Positions 16,366-25,118 of a stretch of DNA of 42,599 bases are shown here, in pieces. Positions within the stretch are counted from its first letter, which is position 1. The number at the start of each line of letters is the position of its first letter. Made by a program: the position numbers and the translations under genes. The notes beneath the pieces are model-generated. The model did no database searches and had not been told where the DNA came from. It was given only the letters and a program-made list of their open reading frames with translations. The stretch comes from Azospirillum humicireducens (GTDB lineage Bacteria; Pseudomonadota; Alphaproteobacteria; Azospirillales; Azospirillaceae), in NCBI RefSeq assembly GCF_001639105.2, contig NZ_CP028907.1, positions 197,800 through 240,398 of the forward strand, in the 5' to 3' direction.

Positions 16366-16661
16366 GGGCGTACACCGGGTGATTGGTGGCGGCTGATTGG
16401 TGGCTGGTTCGAAAGAGCGCAGGACCGCGGCGGGACGCCGTTCGCGCTTCCTCCGTCTTACGGACCATGTGGTTACGAAAGAGATAATGTCGCGCCTGCG
16501 GTCGAATCTTGCGTGGCCACGCCCTTCCGCCCGCCGCAGGCGTGACCATGACCGGTGCGGCGGCCCGGCAACTGGACTTGCGTGGCCCGGACCGGTAGAA
16601 GCGGTCGCATCGGCCATGGCTTCGGCCATTTGCTTCAGCCAGAGGGGGCGGGCGCAATCCC

Positions 16662-18644
16662 ATGACGTTCCAACAGCGTTTGATCCTGCTGGTCACCGGT
16701 CTGGTGCTGCTGGCGGTGGTGGCGGTCACCACGACGATGGCATTCACCACGCGCGCGGTGCTGACCGAGCGGATCGAGGCGGAGGCGCGGCTGACCGCCG
16801 GCCTGCTCGCCCGTGGCGCCGCCCAGGCCGTCGACCTCCCGCGCGAGGTCGATGCCCTGCTGTCCGAACGGCTGCTGTCGGAAGCGACGCTGACCGCCCA
16901 TCTGGTGGCGCTGGCGGAAACGGCGAAGCTGGCGCCCAAGGCCATCAACGACCGGCTGAAGCAGATCGCCGAGTCGGGCGGCCCTGACGAGATGTGGATC
17001 ACCGACAACCGCGGCCGGGCCTATCTGCACAATCTGCCGGGTCCGGATCCTGTCTTCGGCCAGGATGCCAAGAGCGGGCCGCGCCATGGTGCCTACAGCG
17101 GCCTGCTGAACCGGTCGCCCGCATCCCTGGCGTCGGAGCCGGCGATGGAGAACGGCCGGCTGATGAAATTCGCCGGCGTGACCGGCGTCGACCGGCCGCG
17201 CATCGTCCAGGTCGGCGCCGACATGCGGCGTCTGGGGGACCTGCTGCGCAAGTCGGGGGCAGAGGGAGCGATCGACGCGCTGATCGCCACCCGCGCGGTG
17301 GAGGCGGCCTGGCTGCTCGACCGCGACGGCCGGGTGCTGGCCCGCGGTGCCGTGGTGTCCAACGGATCGGGCGGTCCGCTGGCCGATGCCGACACCGCCG
17401 CGGCCAAGGCGGCGGCGACCGCCGGCGACGTGACCGTCCGCGTGTCGGGCGACGGACTGCTGGCGCTGGCGCCCATCCGCTATGCCGCGGCCAATGCCGC
17501 CGCGGCCGGACTGCCGGCGGTTGCGGCCGTGCGCGTTCCCTATACCGAGCCGGGGGCGATGCTGGGCCGGCAGTTGAAGATCGGCGGTCTGGTCGGCGTC
17601 TTCGTGCTGGCGCTGGGCGTCTATCTCAGCATGCGCTTCGCCCGCGATCAGATGGCGCCGGTCGAACGGCTGAGCGAAGCGGTCAAGGCGGTGGAGGCCG
17701 GGCGCTTCAACCCCCTCAGCCTGAACGAGGCGGCGGACCGCGACGACGAGTTCGGCCGGCTGTCCCGCGTCTTCCGCCGCATGGCGATGGAGGCGACGGC
17801 GCGCGAGGAGACCTTGGACGCCCAGCTGGTGATGCGCGGGGCGGAGCTGGAGACCAAGAGCGAGAAGCTGGCCGCCGCCGAACAGCTGATCGAGGAGGAG
17901 CAGCGCGCCGCCCGCGACGTGCAGTCCAACCTGCTGCCGCGGCAGCTGCCCGTCGGCCGCGACAGCCAGTTCTTCGGCGCGCTGGTGCCGGGCCATGCCG
18001 TCAGCGGCGATTTCTACGATGTGGTCGAGCTGGACGAGCGCTATAGCCTGCTGGTGACCGCCGGCGTGTCGGGCGGCGGCGTGCCGGCAGCCTTCCTGAT
18101 GCTGATGGTGCGCGCCGCCATCCGCGAGACTGCCCGCCCCGGTGTCGGCCCCGCCGCCATCCTGACCGGCGCCAACGAGCGGCTGTGCGGCGAGAGTCCC
18201 TTCAACGGCTTCGCCACCGCCTTCGTCGCCATCTATGACCGTGTCGCCGGCACGCTGGTCCATGCCGCCGCCGGCCACCGCGGCGCCTGCCGCGTCACCC
18301 CCGAGGGCGGGGTGGAGTTCCTGTCCGCGGCCGGCGGCCCGGCGTTGGGCATCCGCCGCGGCGCCCCCTATGGCGAGGCGGCCACGGTGCTGAACCAGGA
18401 CGAGACCCTGTTCCTGTGCACCGATGGCCTGCTGCAGTCGGTGAACGGTCAGCGCGAGCCCTTCGGCGAGGAGCGCCTTGCCGCCGCCTTGGCCCATGGC
18501 CGCGGCATGTCTGCCCGCGACCGTGCCGAGCTGGTCCTGCGCAGCGTCCAGGGCCATGTCGGGGAGGGGGCGGTTGCCGGGGATCTGGTGTGTCTGGTGA
18601 TGCGGCGGCTGCTGCCGGTGACGGAGGCGGTGGAGGCGGTTTGA
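16662..18644 (+). CDS. Membrane sensor with HAMP and SpoIIE-type PP2C phosphatase domain (possibly degenerate)
   Basis: This 660-residue signalling protein has a membrane segment at ~8-30, a periplasmic sensor (~30-305), a second membrane segment (~307-325), a HAMP linker (~327-380), a coiled coil (~385-425) and a SpoIIE/PP2C domain (~430-655). Such proteins usually dephosphorylate anti-anti-sigma or partner-switch proteins. D450 and D453 (VSGDFYD) and D588 (CTDGL) are present. The usual GDVSGKG motif instead reads AGVSGGG (G468 for Asp), and the late DD(I/M)T motif reads GDLV (G640). Two metal ligands therefore seem lost and activity is uncertain. The gene is monocistronic. Confidence 0.88.
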   Translation: MTFQQRLILLVTGLVLLAVVAVTTTMAFTTRAVLTERIEAEARLTAGLLARGAAQAVDLPREVDALLSERLLSEATLTAHLVALAETAKLAPKAINDRLKQIAESGGPDEMWITDNRGRAYLHNLPGPDPVFGQDAKSGPRHGAYSGLLNRSPASLASEPAMENGRLMKFAGVTGVDRPRIVQVGADMRRLGDLLRKSGAEGAIDALIATRAVEAAWLLDRDGRVLARGAVVSNGSGGPLADADTAAAKAAATAGDVTVRVSGDGLLALAPIRYAAANAAAAGLPAVAAVRVPYTEPGAMLGRQLKIGGLVGVFVLALGVYLSMRFARDQMAPVERLSEAVKAVEAGRFNPLSLNEAADRDDEFGRLSRVFRRMAMEATAREETLDAQLVMRGAELETKSEKLAAAEQLIEEEQRAARDVQSNLLPRQLPVGRDSQFFGALVPGHAVSGDFYDVVELDERYSLLVTAGVSGGGVPAAFLMLMVRAAIRETARPGVGPAAILTGANERLCGESPFNGFATAFVAIYDRVAGTLVHAAAGHRGACRVTPEGGVEFLSAAGGPALGIRRGAPYGEAATVLNQDETLFLCTDGLLQSVNGQREPFGEERLAAALAHGRGMSARDRAELVLRSVQGHVGEGAVAGDLVCLVMRRLLPVTEAVEAV

Positions 18645-18646
18645 GG

Positions 18647-18674
18647 GGGGTGAGCGCAATCCGACACTCACCCC
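18647..18674. terminator. Hairpin after phosphatase gene
   Basis: GGGGTGAG (18647-18654) and CTCACCCC (18667-18674) form a perfect 8-bp stem with a 12-base loop, 2 bases after the stop codon. It is followed by C-rich rather than T-rich sequence, so it may be an RNA-stabilising end or a weak terminator. Confidence 0.35.
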
Positions 18675-18757
18675 GCTCCCCCCCTTCGGAGAGGGTTTCT
18701 TCGCAGTTGCAAAAATTCTATCCTGGTGCGGCAGAATCCAAGTATGGAGCCGCGAGC

Positions 18758-19114
18758 ATGGACCGCAAGCCGGACGAGACCACTCTGACCGCCCATCTGC
18801 CGAATCTGGAGATCCAGATCCGTCACCGCGAGGCGGGAGAGGACGGGGCGGAGGTGATTGCCATCCAGTTCCGCGCCACCCCGTCCTTCGATGCGGTGGC
18901 GAAGCTGCTGGCACCCGGCTTGATGAACCCGCTGCTGCTGGCGGGTTCCACCGGCGGAAAGCCGGGTGGCACTCCGTTTGACGCCAATCCGATGGCGTCC
19001 GCCGCCGGCATGGCCGAGCTGTGGATGGCGCCGATGCGGCTGTGGGGCGAGATGGTGCGGCAGGCCTGGGCGCCCTGGATTCAGATGGGGCAGCAGATGG
19101 GGCCGCGCCGCTAG
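18758..19114 (+). CDS. Hypothetical protein
   Basis: This 118-residue protein is not recognised. The first half looks like a small alpha/beta fold (LPNLEIQIRHREAGEDGAEVIAIQFRATPSFDAVAKLL). The second half is rich in Gly, Met and Trp, with MAELWMAPMRLWGEMVRQAWAPWIQMGQQM; this amphipathic Trp/Met helix could sit on a membrane or granule surface and recalls phasin-like ends, though I cannot assign it. It converges with hemF, 15 bases away. Codon use matches neighbours. Confidence 0.6.
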   Translation: MDRKPDETTLTAHLPNLEIQIRHREAGEDGAEVIAIQFRATPSFDAVAKLLAPGLMNPLLLAGSTGGKPGGTPFDANPMASAAGMAELWMAPMRLWGEMVRQAWAPWIQMGQQMGPRR

Positions 19115-19129
19115 GTCAGTCCGATCAAA

Positions 19130-20008
19130 TCAGGGCCACTTCACCTCGGGCGGCAGGCTCATCAGGATCGCCTCGGTGTTGCCGCCGGTCTTCAGGCCGA
19201 AGGTGGTGCCGCGGTCGTAGAGCAGGTTGAACTCGACATAACGGCCGCGGCGGATCAGCTGGTGCTCCCGCTGCTCCGCCGTCCAGGGCCGGTTCATGTG
19301 CCGGCGCACCAGGGCGGCGTAGGTGTCGAGGAAGGCGGTGCCGACGTCGCGGGTGAAGGCGAAGTCGGCGTCCCAGTCGCCCGAGTCGAGATTGTCGAAG
19401 AAGATGCCGCCGACTCCGCGCGCCTCGCCCCGATGCGGCAGGAAGAAATAGCGGTCGCACCACTCCTTGTAGCGCGGATAATAGTCCGGGTGGTGGCGGT
19501 CGCAGGCGGCGCGCAGGCCGGCGTGGAAGTCCGCGGTGTCCTGCTCGTCCTCCATCATCGGCGTCAGATCGGCCCCACCGCCGAACCAGCCCTGGGTGGT
19601 CACGATGTGGCGCGTGTTCATGTGCGTGGCCGGAACCAGCGGCGAGCGCATGTGCGCCACCAGGCTGATGCCCGCCGCCCAGAAGGCGCCGGTCTCGGCC
19701 GCGCCGGGGATGTTGGCGCGGAATTCCGGGCTGAAGGTGCCGTGGACGGTCGAGATGTTGACCCCGACCTTCTCGAACACCCGGCCCTTCATCACCGACA
19801 TGGTGCCGCCGCCGCCCTCGCCGCCGCCATGGTCGGGGCGGGTCCAGCTCTTGCGCTCGAACCGGCCCGGAGGCAGGTCGGCGTGGGTGCCGGTCAGCTC
19901 GTCCTCCAGCGCCTCGAAAGCGGCGCAGATGCGGTCGCGCAGCTCCCGGAACCAGGATGCGGCGCGGGCCTTGCTGTCTTCGATGGTGTCTGGAGTTGCG
20001 GCAGTCAT
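19130..20008 (-). CDS. hemF: Oxygen-dependent coproporphyrinogen III oxidase
   Basis: HemF performs two oxidative decarboxylations of coproporphyrinogen III to protoporphyrinogen IX in the cytoplasm, using oxygen. The 292-residue protein is standard length. It shows GGGGTMSVMKGRVFEKVGVN, the HMNTRHIVTTQGWFGGGADLTP signature (active-site His), RYKEWCDRYFFLPHRGEARGVGGIFFD, and RRGRYVEFNLLYDRGTTFGLKTGGNTEAILMSLPP at the end. ATG 20008 is used. It overlaps the stop of trmL by 4 bases (ATGA), so trmL-hemF form a coupled pair. Confidence 0.97.
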   Translation of the reverse strand: MTAATPDTIEDSKARAASWFRELRDRICAAFEALEDELTGTHADLPPGRFERKSWTRPDHGGGEGGGGTMSVMKGRVFEKVGVNISTVHGTFSPEFRANIPGAAETGAFWAAGISLVAHMRSPLVPATHMNTRHIVTTQGWFGGGADLTPMMEDEQDTADFHAGLRAACDRHHPDYYPRYKEWCDRYFFLPHRGEARGVGGIFFDNLDSGDWDADFAFTRDVGTAFLDTYAALVRRHMNRPWTAEQREHQLIRRGRYVEFNLLYDRGTTFGLKTGGNTEAILMSLPPEVKWP

Positions 20009-20511
20009 GGCGTTTCCGGCTGTGCGCAAGAATAAGATGCGGCGGTCTGCCGCAGGGCTTCACCCAACACCATCGCCGCGCTGACCGCAACGTTCAAGGA
20101 GCGGGCGGGCGGAACCATCGGGATGACCAGCCGGGCATCGGCGGCGTCATGCACCTCGTCGGGCACCCCGGCGCTCTCGCGTCCGACCAGGATGCGGTCG
20201 CCGGGGGCGAAGCGGAAGCCGGTGTAGGGGATCGCCGCCCGCGTGGTCAGCAGCACCAGCCGTCCGGTCTGCGGCGCCGCGCGGTAGGCGGCCCAGGAGC
20301 TGTGCCGGGTCCAGTCGAGATGGTCCAGATAATCCATCCCGGCGCGGCGCAGCCGGCGGTCGTCCAGCACGAATCCGCAAGGCTCGATCAGGTCGAGCCC
20401 CACCCCCACCCCGGCGGCGAGTCGCATCAGCGTGCCGGCATTCTGCGGAATGTCGGGTTCGAACAGTACAAGGCGCAACGCGGGACTTGCCTCGAAGTGT
20501 TTGTTTTGCAT
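20005..20511 (-). CDS. trmL: tRNA (cytidine/uridine-34 2'-O)-methyltransferase TrmL
   Basis: TrmL is a SPOUT-class enzyme that methylates the 2'-O of the wobble base in tRNA-Leu. The 168-residue length is normal. Motif 1 is LVLFEPDIPQNAGTLMRLAAG. Motif 2 includes DRILVGRESAGVPDEV, and motif 3 (MVPPARSLNVAVSAAMVLGEAL) forms the knot that binds S-adenosylmethionine. It starts at ATG 20511, immediately preceded by an A/T-rich run without an obvious ribosome site. It is divergent from petA (238-base gap) and coupled to hemF by a 4-base overlap. Confidence 0.95.
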   Translation of the reverse strand: MQNKHFEASPALRLVLFEPDIPQNAGTLMRLAAGVGVGLDLIEPCGFVLDDRRLRRAGMDYLDHLDWTRHSSWAAYRAAPQTGRLVLLTTRAAIPYTGFRFAPGDRILVGRESAGVPDEVHDAADARLVIPMVPPARSLNVAVSAAMVLGEALRQTAASYSCAQPETP

Positions 20512-20749
20512 ACAAATAGTCTAGCCCCTACACACGCGACAAATTGTCTCCCGGCCAAGGACTTTTCAAGATGTCGACGCGACGGTATACCGCAGCGCAG
20601 AAGCTGGAGATACCCACTCCGGACCGATGCGGCATGCCTGAGGGTTTTTCCTTCGGCGGGCGGGCTTGCCGTGTCATGCATAAAAACGGTCCATCGGTCG
20701 TCCGGCGCGGGCAAAGGGCGTCGGGCATGCCTTGAGGAGAAACAGGCTT

Positions 20750-21319
20750 ATGGCTCAGACCACGCATCCGCCCGGGACGGGTGGCCACGCGGCCTCCAGC
20801 GGCGAGGGGGGTTCCCGCCGCGATTTTCTGTATCTTGCCACCGGTGCGGTCGGCGTTGTCGGGGCGGCCTCGGCGGCCTGGCCTTTCATCGACAGCCTGA
20901 ATCCGGCGGCCGACACCCTGGCGCTTGCCTCCATCGACGTTGATCTGGCTCCGGTCGCCGCGGGGCAGGCGATCACGGTCACCTGGCGCGGAAAGCCTGT
21001 CTTTGTCCGCCACCGCACCGCCGAGGAGATCGAAGCCGCCAAGCAGGTCAACCTGGGCGACCTGCGCGATCCGGCTGCCGACGATGCCCGCGTGAAGAAG
21101 CCGGAATGGCTGATCGTCATCGGCATCTGCACGCATCTGGGCTGTGTGCCGCTCGGGCAGAAGGTCACCGATCCGCGCGGCGAGTATGGCGGGTGGTTCT
21201 GCCCCTGCCACGGCTCGCACTACGACACCGCTGGGCGCATCCGCAAGGGCCCGGCCCCCGCCAACCTTGTCCTTCCGACGTACGCCTTCACGGGCGATAC
21301 CAAGATCCGGCTCGGTTAA
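20750..21319 (+). CDS. petA: Ubiquinol-cytochrome c reductase Rieske iron-sulphur subunit
   Basis: This is the Rieske subunit of the bc1 complex (complex III), which takes electrons from ubiquinol to cytochrome c1. The 189-residue protein has a twin-arginine motif (SRRDFLYLATG) followed by a hydrophobic anchor (~25-50), as expected for Tat-dependent insertion. The cluster ligands are in CTHLGCVPLG and CPCHGSHYD. GAGGAGAAAC precedes ATG 20750. It is the first gene of petABC, with a 238-base upstream gap shared with trmL that presumably carries the promoter, although no confident -10/-35 was identified. Confidence 0.97.
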   Translation: MAQTTHPPGTGGHAASSGEGGSRRDFLYLATGAVGVVGAASAAWPFIDSLNPAADTLALASIDVDLAPVAAGQAITVTWRGKPVFVRHRTAEEIEAAKQVNLGDLRDPAADDARVKKPEWLIVIGICTHLGCVPLGQKVTDPRGEYGGWFCPCHGSHYDTAGRIRKGPAPANLVLPTYAFTGDTKIRLG

Positions 21320-21347
21320 GCGGCCCAACGGTTCTGGAGACCCCGAG

Positions 21348-22616
21348 ATGGCTCAGGCTCAAGCCACCAAGTTCAAGAATCCGGTCGTGAACTGGATCGA
21401 CAGCCGCCTGCCGATCTTCACGATGCTGGATCACGAGTACAACCACTACCCGATGCCGCGGAACGTCAACTATCTGTGGGCGTTCGGTGCCATCGCCGGC
21501 ATCATGCTGGTGATCATGATCGCCACCGGCCTGTTCCTGGCGATGCAGTATTCGTCCCACACCTCGCTGGCCTTCGATTCGGTCGAGCGCATCATGCGCG
21601 ACGTGAATTACGGCTGGCTGATCCGCTACGTGCACGCCAACGGCGCGTCGATGTTCTTCATCGCCGTCTACATCCACATGTTCCGCGGCCTCTATTACGG
21701 CTCCTACAAGGCCCCGCGCGAAATCCTGTGGATCCTGGGCGTCATCATCTTCCTCGTCATGATGGGCACCGCCTTCATGGGCTATGTGCTGCCCTGGGGC
21801 CAGATGAGCTTCTGGGGCGCCACCGTCATCACGAACCTGTTCTCGGCCTTCCCGATCGTCGGCGACCCGATCGTGACCCTGCTGTGGGGCGGCTTCTCGG
21901 TCGACAACCCGACGCTGAACCGCTTCTTCGCGCTGCATTTCCTGCTGCCCTTCGTGCTGCTGGGTCTGGTGATCCTGCACACCGCGGCGCTGCATGTCTG
22001 CGGTTCGAACAACCCGCTGGGCATCGACCCGAAGGGCCCGCAGGACACCGTTCCGTTCAACCCGTACGTCACGGTCAAGGACGGCTTCGCCGTGGTGATC
22101 TTCCTGATCATCTACGCGTCGTTCGTGTTCTTCATGCCGAACTACATGGGTCATCCGGACAACTACATCCCGGCCAACCCGCTGGTCACGCCGGCGCACA
22201 TCGTGCCGGAATGGTACTTCCTGCCCTTCTACGCCATGCTGCGCGCGATCCCGGACAAGCTGGGCGGCGTGCTGGCGATGTTCGGCTCGATCGCGCTGCT
22301 GGCCTTCCTGCCGTGGCTCGACCGGTCCAAGGTCCGCAGCTGCAAGTTCCGTCCGATCTACCGCCAGTTCTTCTGGATCCTCGCCCTCGACGCGCTGGTT
22401 CTCGGCTATGCCGGCGCCATGCCGGCCGAAGGCGCCTGGCTGATCATCGCCCGTATCGGCACCGCCTATTACTTCTTCCACTTCCTGGTCCTGCTGCCGG
22501 TGCTGGGCAAGCTGGAACGGCCGAGTCCGCTCCCCAACAGCATCGCCGAGTCCGTTCTGAAGGGCGGGGGCGGCATCGCTGCCGGCGCCCATGCCAAGCC
22601 GATGGAGAAGGCCTGA
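21348..22616 (+). CDS. petB: Cytochrome b of the bc1 complex
   Basis: Cytochrome b is the eight-helix core of complex III and carries hemes bL and bH and the Qo and Qi sites. The 422-residue product contains the heme-ligand helices (MQYSSHTSLAFDSVERIM, YVHANGASMFFIAVYIHMFRGLYYGSYK, and LHFLLPFVLLGLVILHTAALH), the WGATVITNLFSAFPIVG block and the Qo-site PEWYFLPFYAMLRAIPDK motif. It starts 28 bases after petA and overlaps petC by the TGATG junction. Confidence 0.98.
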   Translation: MAQAQATKFKNPVVNWIDSRLPIFTMLDHEYNHYPMPRNVNYLWAFGAIAGIMLVIMIATGLFLAMQYSSHTSLAFDSVERIMRDVNYGWLIRYVHANGASMFFIAVYIHMFRGLYYGSYKAPREILWILGVIIFLVMMGTAFMGYVLPWGQMSFWGATVITNLFSAFPIVGDPIVTLLWGGFSVDNPTLNRFFALHFLLPFVLLGLVILHTAALHVCGSNNPLGIDPKGPQDTVPFNPYVTVKDGFAVVIFLIIYASFVFFMPNYMGHPDNYIPANPLVTPAHIVPEWYFLPFYAMLRAIPDKLGGVLAMFGSIALLAFLPWLDRSKVRSCKFRPIYRQFFWILALDALVLGYAGAMPAEGAWLIIARIGTAYYFFHFLVLLPVLGKLERPSPLPNSIAESVLKGGGGIAAGAHAKPMEKA

Positions 22617-23377
22617 TGCGCGCGTTGAAGACTGCTATCCTCTCGGCGGCGCTGGCTCTCGGCCTCGCCGGGGCCGCGCAGGCCGCGGAAGGCGTGCACA
22701 TCCCCAAGCAGAACTGGCCGCACAGCGGCATCTTCGGGACCATCGACAAGGCGTCGGCCCAGCGTGGCTTCCAGATCTACAAGGAAGTCTGCGCCGCCTG
22801 CCATTCCATGCGTCTGGTCCCGATCCGCACCCTGGCCGGCATCGGCTTCAGCGAGGACGAGCTGAAGGCGATCGCCGCCGGCTATGAGGTGCAGGCCGGT
22901 CCGAACGATGCGGGCGAGATGTTCATGCGTCCGGCCGTTCCGGCCGACCGCTTCCCGTCGCCCTTCGCCAACGACCAGGCGGCCCGTGCGTCGAACAACG
23001 GTGCCCTGCCGCCCGACCTGTCGCTGATGGCCAAGGCCCGTGTCGGCGGCGAGGATTACCTCTACGCCTTCCTGACCGGCTTCGAGGAGCCGCCGGCCGA
23101 CGTCAAGCTGATGGACGGCATGAACTACAACAAGGTGTTCCCCGGCCATCAGGTCGGCATGCCGAACATCCTGCAGCCGGACGGCGTCACCTTCGCCGAC
23201 GGCACCAAGGCGACGGTGGAGCAGCAGGCGCACGACGTGGCGACCTTCCTGACCTTCGCCGCGGAACCGCACCTGGATGCCCGCAAGCAGATGGGCGTCA
23301 AGGTCATCCTGTTCCTGCTGGTGCTGGCTGGCCTGATGTATGCCACCAAGCGCAAGCTGTGGAGCACGCTGCACTGA
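22616..23377 (+). CDS. petC: Cytochrome c1 of the bc1 complex
   Basis: Cytochrome c1 passes electrons from the Rieske protein to soluble cytochrome c. The 253-residue precursor has a cleavable signal peptide (LALGLAGAAQAAEG), the heme motif VCAACHSM, the sixth-ligand region with GMNYNKVFPGHQVGMPNIL, and a C-terminal membrane anchor (VKVILFLLVLAGLMYATKRKLW). Its ATG overlaps the petB stop by one base. A strong terminator follows 34 bases later, closing the operon. Confidence 0.97.
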   Translation: MRALKTAILSAALALGLAGAAQAAEGVHIPKQNWPHSGIFGTIDKASAQRGFQIYKEVCAACHSMRLVPIRTLAGIGFSEDELKAIAAGYEVQAGPNDAGEMFMRPAVPADRFPSPFANDQAARASNNGALPPDLSLMAKARVGGEDYLYAFLTGFEEPPADVKLMDGMNYNKVFPGHQVGMPNILQPDGVTFADGTKATVEQQAHDVATFLTFAAEPHLDARKQMGVKVILFLLVLAGLMYATKRKLWSTLH

Positions 23378-23410
23378 GCCCGACGGTTCGGTGAGGCAAT
23401 TCGGACCTGG

Positions 23411-23443
23411 ACAGGGCGCCCCTTCGGGCGCCCTGTTCGTTTA
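23411..23443 (+). terminator. Rho-independent terminator of petABC
   Basis: ACAGGGCGCCC and GGGCGCCCTGT make an 11-bp perfect stem closed by a CTTC loop (23411-23436), followed by TCGTTTA. It lies 34 bases after the petC stop. Confidence 0.8.
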
Positions 23444-23490
23444 TGGGGGAACGGGTCGTCCGGGCGGTGGACTTACGGCGGAGAAGACGA

Positions 23491-24042
23491 ATGGTGGACA
23501 AGCTGATCGACGAGATCGTCGATTTCTGGTTCGACGAGGCGATGAAGCCCTATTGGTTCCGCAGATCGGCCAGCTTCGACCGCGCGGTCGCCGACACGCT
23601 CGGTCCCCATTACGAGGCGGCGGCCCGCGGCGACCATGATCGCTGGATGGAGGATGTCGACGGCTGCATCGCGCTGTGCATCCTGCTCGATCAGGTGCCG
23701 CGCAACATGTTCCGCGACGATCCGCGCGCCTTCGCCACCGACGACAAGGCACGGGCCGTGAGCGACCATGCCGTCGCCAACGGCTTCGATCTGGAATGCA
23801 CCACCGACGAGCGGATCTTCCTCTACCTGCCCTATGAGCATCACGAGGATCTCGCGAGCCAGGAGCGGTCGGTGGCGCTGTTCACCGAGCGGGTCGGCGA
23901 CGAGACCACGGTGCGCTATGCCCTGCGCCACCGCGAGATCATCCAGCGCTTCGGCCGCTTCCCCCACCGCAACGCCGTCCTCGGCCGCCCGAGCACGCCG
24001 GAGGAGGAGGCGTTCCTGAAGGAGCCGGACTCCTCCTTCTAG
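23491..24042 (+). CDS. DUF924 family protein
   Basis: This is a conserved cytoplasmic protein of 183 residues belonging to DUF924, whose function is unknown; the fold is an all-helical, TPR-like bundle. Family hallmarks are the start IVDFWFDE, the LLDQVPRNMFRDDPRAFATDDKAR block, the FLYLPYEHHEDLASQERSVALF stretch and the end RFPHRNAVLGRPSTPEEEAFL. GGAGAAGACGA lies just before the ATG. It follows the petABC terminator by 48 bases, so it has its own promoter or receives read-through. It converges with the regulator gene 4 bases away. Confidence 0.92.
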   Translation: MVDKLIDEIVDFWFDEAMKPYWFRRSASFDRAVADTLGPHYEAAARGDHDRWMEDVDGCIALCILLDQVPRNMFRDDPRAFATDDKARAVSDHAVANGFDLECTTDERIFLYLPYEHHEDLASQERSVALFTERVGDETTVRYALRHREIIQRFGRFPHRNAVLGRPSTPEEEAFLKEPDSSF

Positions 24043-24046
24043 CGTC

Positions 24047-24925
24047 TCACGCCTGTTGAGGCGCCAGCCAGCGTTCCAGTGCGCCGAGCAGGTCGGCGCG
24101 GCGGACCGGCTTGGTCAGGTAGTCGTTCATGCCGGCGGCGAGGCAGCGGACGCGGTCCTCCGGCTGGGCATTGGCGGTTACGGCGATGATCGGGATGCGG
24201 CTGCGCTCGTCGCCCAGCTTGCGGATGGTGGCGGTGGCCGCCACCCCGTCCATATCGGGCATGGCGACGTCCATCAACACCGCCTCGGGCGGTACCGGCG
24301 CCTGGGCGACGGCCACCACGGCCTCCGCCCCGCCGGTGGCGGTCTCGACCGAAAATCCTGCCTTGGCGAGCAGGCCCGCCACCACCATCCGGTTGGTCGC
24401 GCTGTCATCCACGACCAGGAGCCGGCCGCCGCGCGAACGCGCCCAGCTCATCAGCAGCTCGCCGTCGGTGGTGCGCGACGGCAGGGCGGCCGGCATGTCG
24501 AGCATCGCCCGCAGGGAGCCGTCGTTCTCCTGCGTCACGGTCATCTGCGCGCCCATCGCCGCCAGCAGCCGACGGGCGAAGTCCTTGCCGAACCCGTCCT
24601 TGCAGTGCCCATCGTAGCGGCCATGCAATTCGGCCCGGAGAACGACCGACTCCTCGCCGTTCGGCAGGGCCGAGAGGCGGAGGCTGAGCCGGCCCGGTTC
24701 GGCGCAGGAGATGGCGCTTGCGGCCAGCGCACTGCACAGGCTGCTCACGGTCTCGGCATTGCCGATCAGCCGCGGCGGCGTGCCGGTCAGCACGCTGACG
24801 TCCAGGGTTATCCCCCGCGCTTGCGCCAGAGCCGTGGTGGAAACCGCCAGCATGCGGGCCATCGCTTCCGGAGCGAACGCTCTTCCCCGGTTGAGGGGGA
24901 CTTGATGCAGAATGTCACCGTTCAT
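24047..24925 (-). CDS. Response regulator with degenerate kinase-like N-terminal region
   Basis: This 292-residue protein ends in a canonical receiver domain (~168-290): acidic pair D173/D174 (LVVDDSATNR), phospho-acceptor D219 (LMDVAMPDMDG), T250 and K272 (TKP). The N-terminal ~150 residues resemble the tail of a histidine-kinase ATPase domain, with GFGKDFARRLLAAMGAQMTV near the G2 box, but the phospho-accepting His domain and the ATP-binding Asn box are not visible. It looks like a shortened hybrid kinase that now acts as a receiver protein. It is divergent from the diguanylate cyclase (217-base gap), a possible output partner. Confidence 0.85.
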   Translation of the reverse strand: MNGDILHQVPLNRGRAFAPEAMARMLAVSTTALAQARGITLDVSVLTGTPPRLIGNAETVSSLCSALAASAISCAEPGRLSLRLSALPNGEESVVLRAELHGRYDGHCKDGFGKDFARRLLAAMGAQMTVTQENDGSLRAMLDMPAALPSRTTDGELLMSWARSRGGRLLVVDDSATNRMVVAGLLAKAGFSVETATGGAEAVVAVAQAPVPPEAVLMDVAMPDMDGVAATATIRKLGDERSRIPIIAVTANAQPEDRVRCLAAGMNDYLTKPVRRADLLGALERWLAPQQA

Positions 24926-24999
24926 GGCCCGCCATTGGCAAAATGCAACGCAGCTTGCAGTGACCGTGTCGGAAAGCGATGGAGATCCGCGCTCCTAGC

Positions 25000-25018
25000 G
25001 ATAATGCGACCGATTATC
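25000..25018. repeat. Inverted repeat in divergent intergenic region
   Basis: GATAAT (25000-25005) and ATTATC (25013-25018) form a perfect inverted repeat with a 7-base spacer, between the divergent response regulator and cyclase genes. It may be a regulator site. Confidence 0.35.
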
Positions 25019-25091
25019 AGCAAGGAGCGGGCCATCGGCGCATCATTTCCCAAGCCGCGACACGCAAAGCGCGTTATCCTGCGACGACATA

Positions 25092-25118
25092 CCGAGGTAG
25101 GCTTGGCCGAGGTAGGCT
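25092..25118 (+). repeat. Tandem 12-bp direct repeats upstream of the diguanylate cyclase
   Basis: CCGAGGTAGGCT occurs perfectly at 25092-25103 and 25107-25118, a 15-base period, 24 bases before the cyclase start. This is a possible binding site for a tandem regulator. Confidence 0.45.

Noticed and set aside
20512..20542. Possible leaderless promoter for trmL (TTGTCG with GACTAT on the minus strand)
   Set aside because: The spacer is only 15 bases and the -10 match is poor, so I did not call it.
20544..20735. Small open frame between trmL and petA
   Set aside because: No ribosome site and no family-like sequence; it overlaps the region where the divergent promoters must lie.
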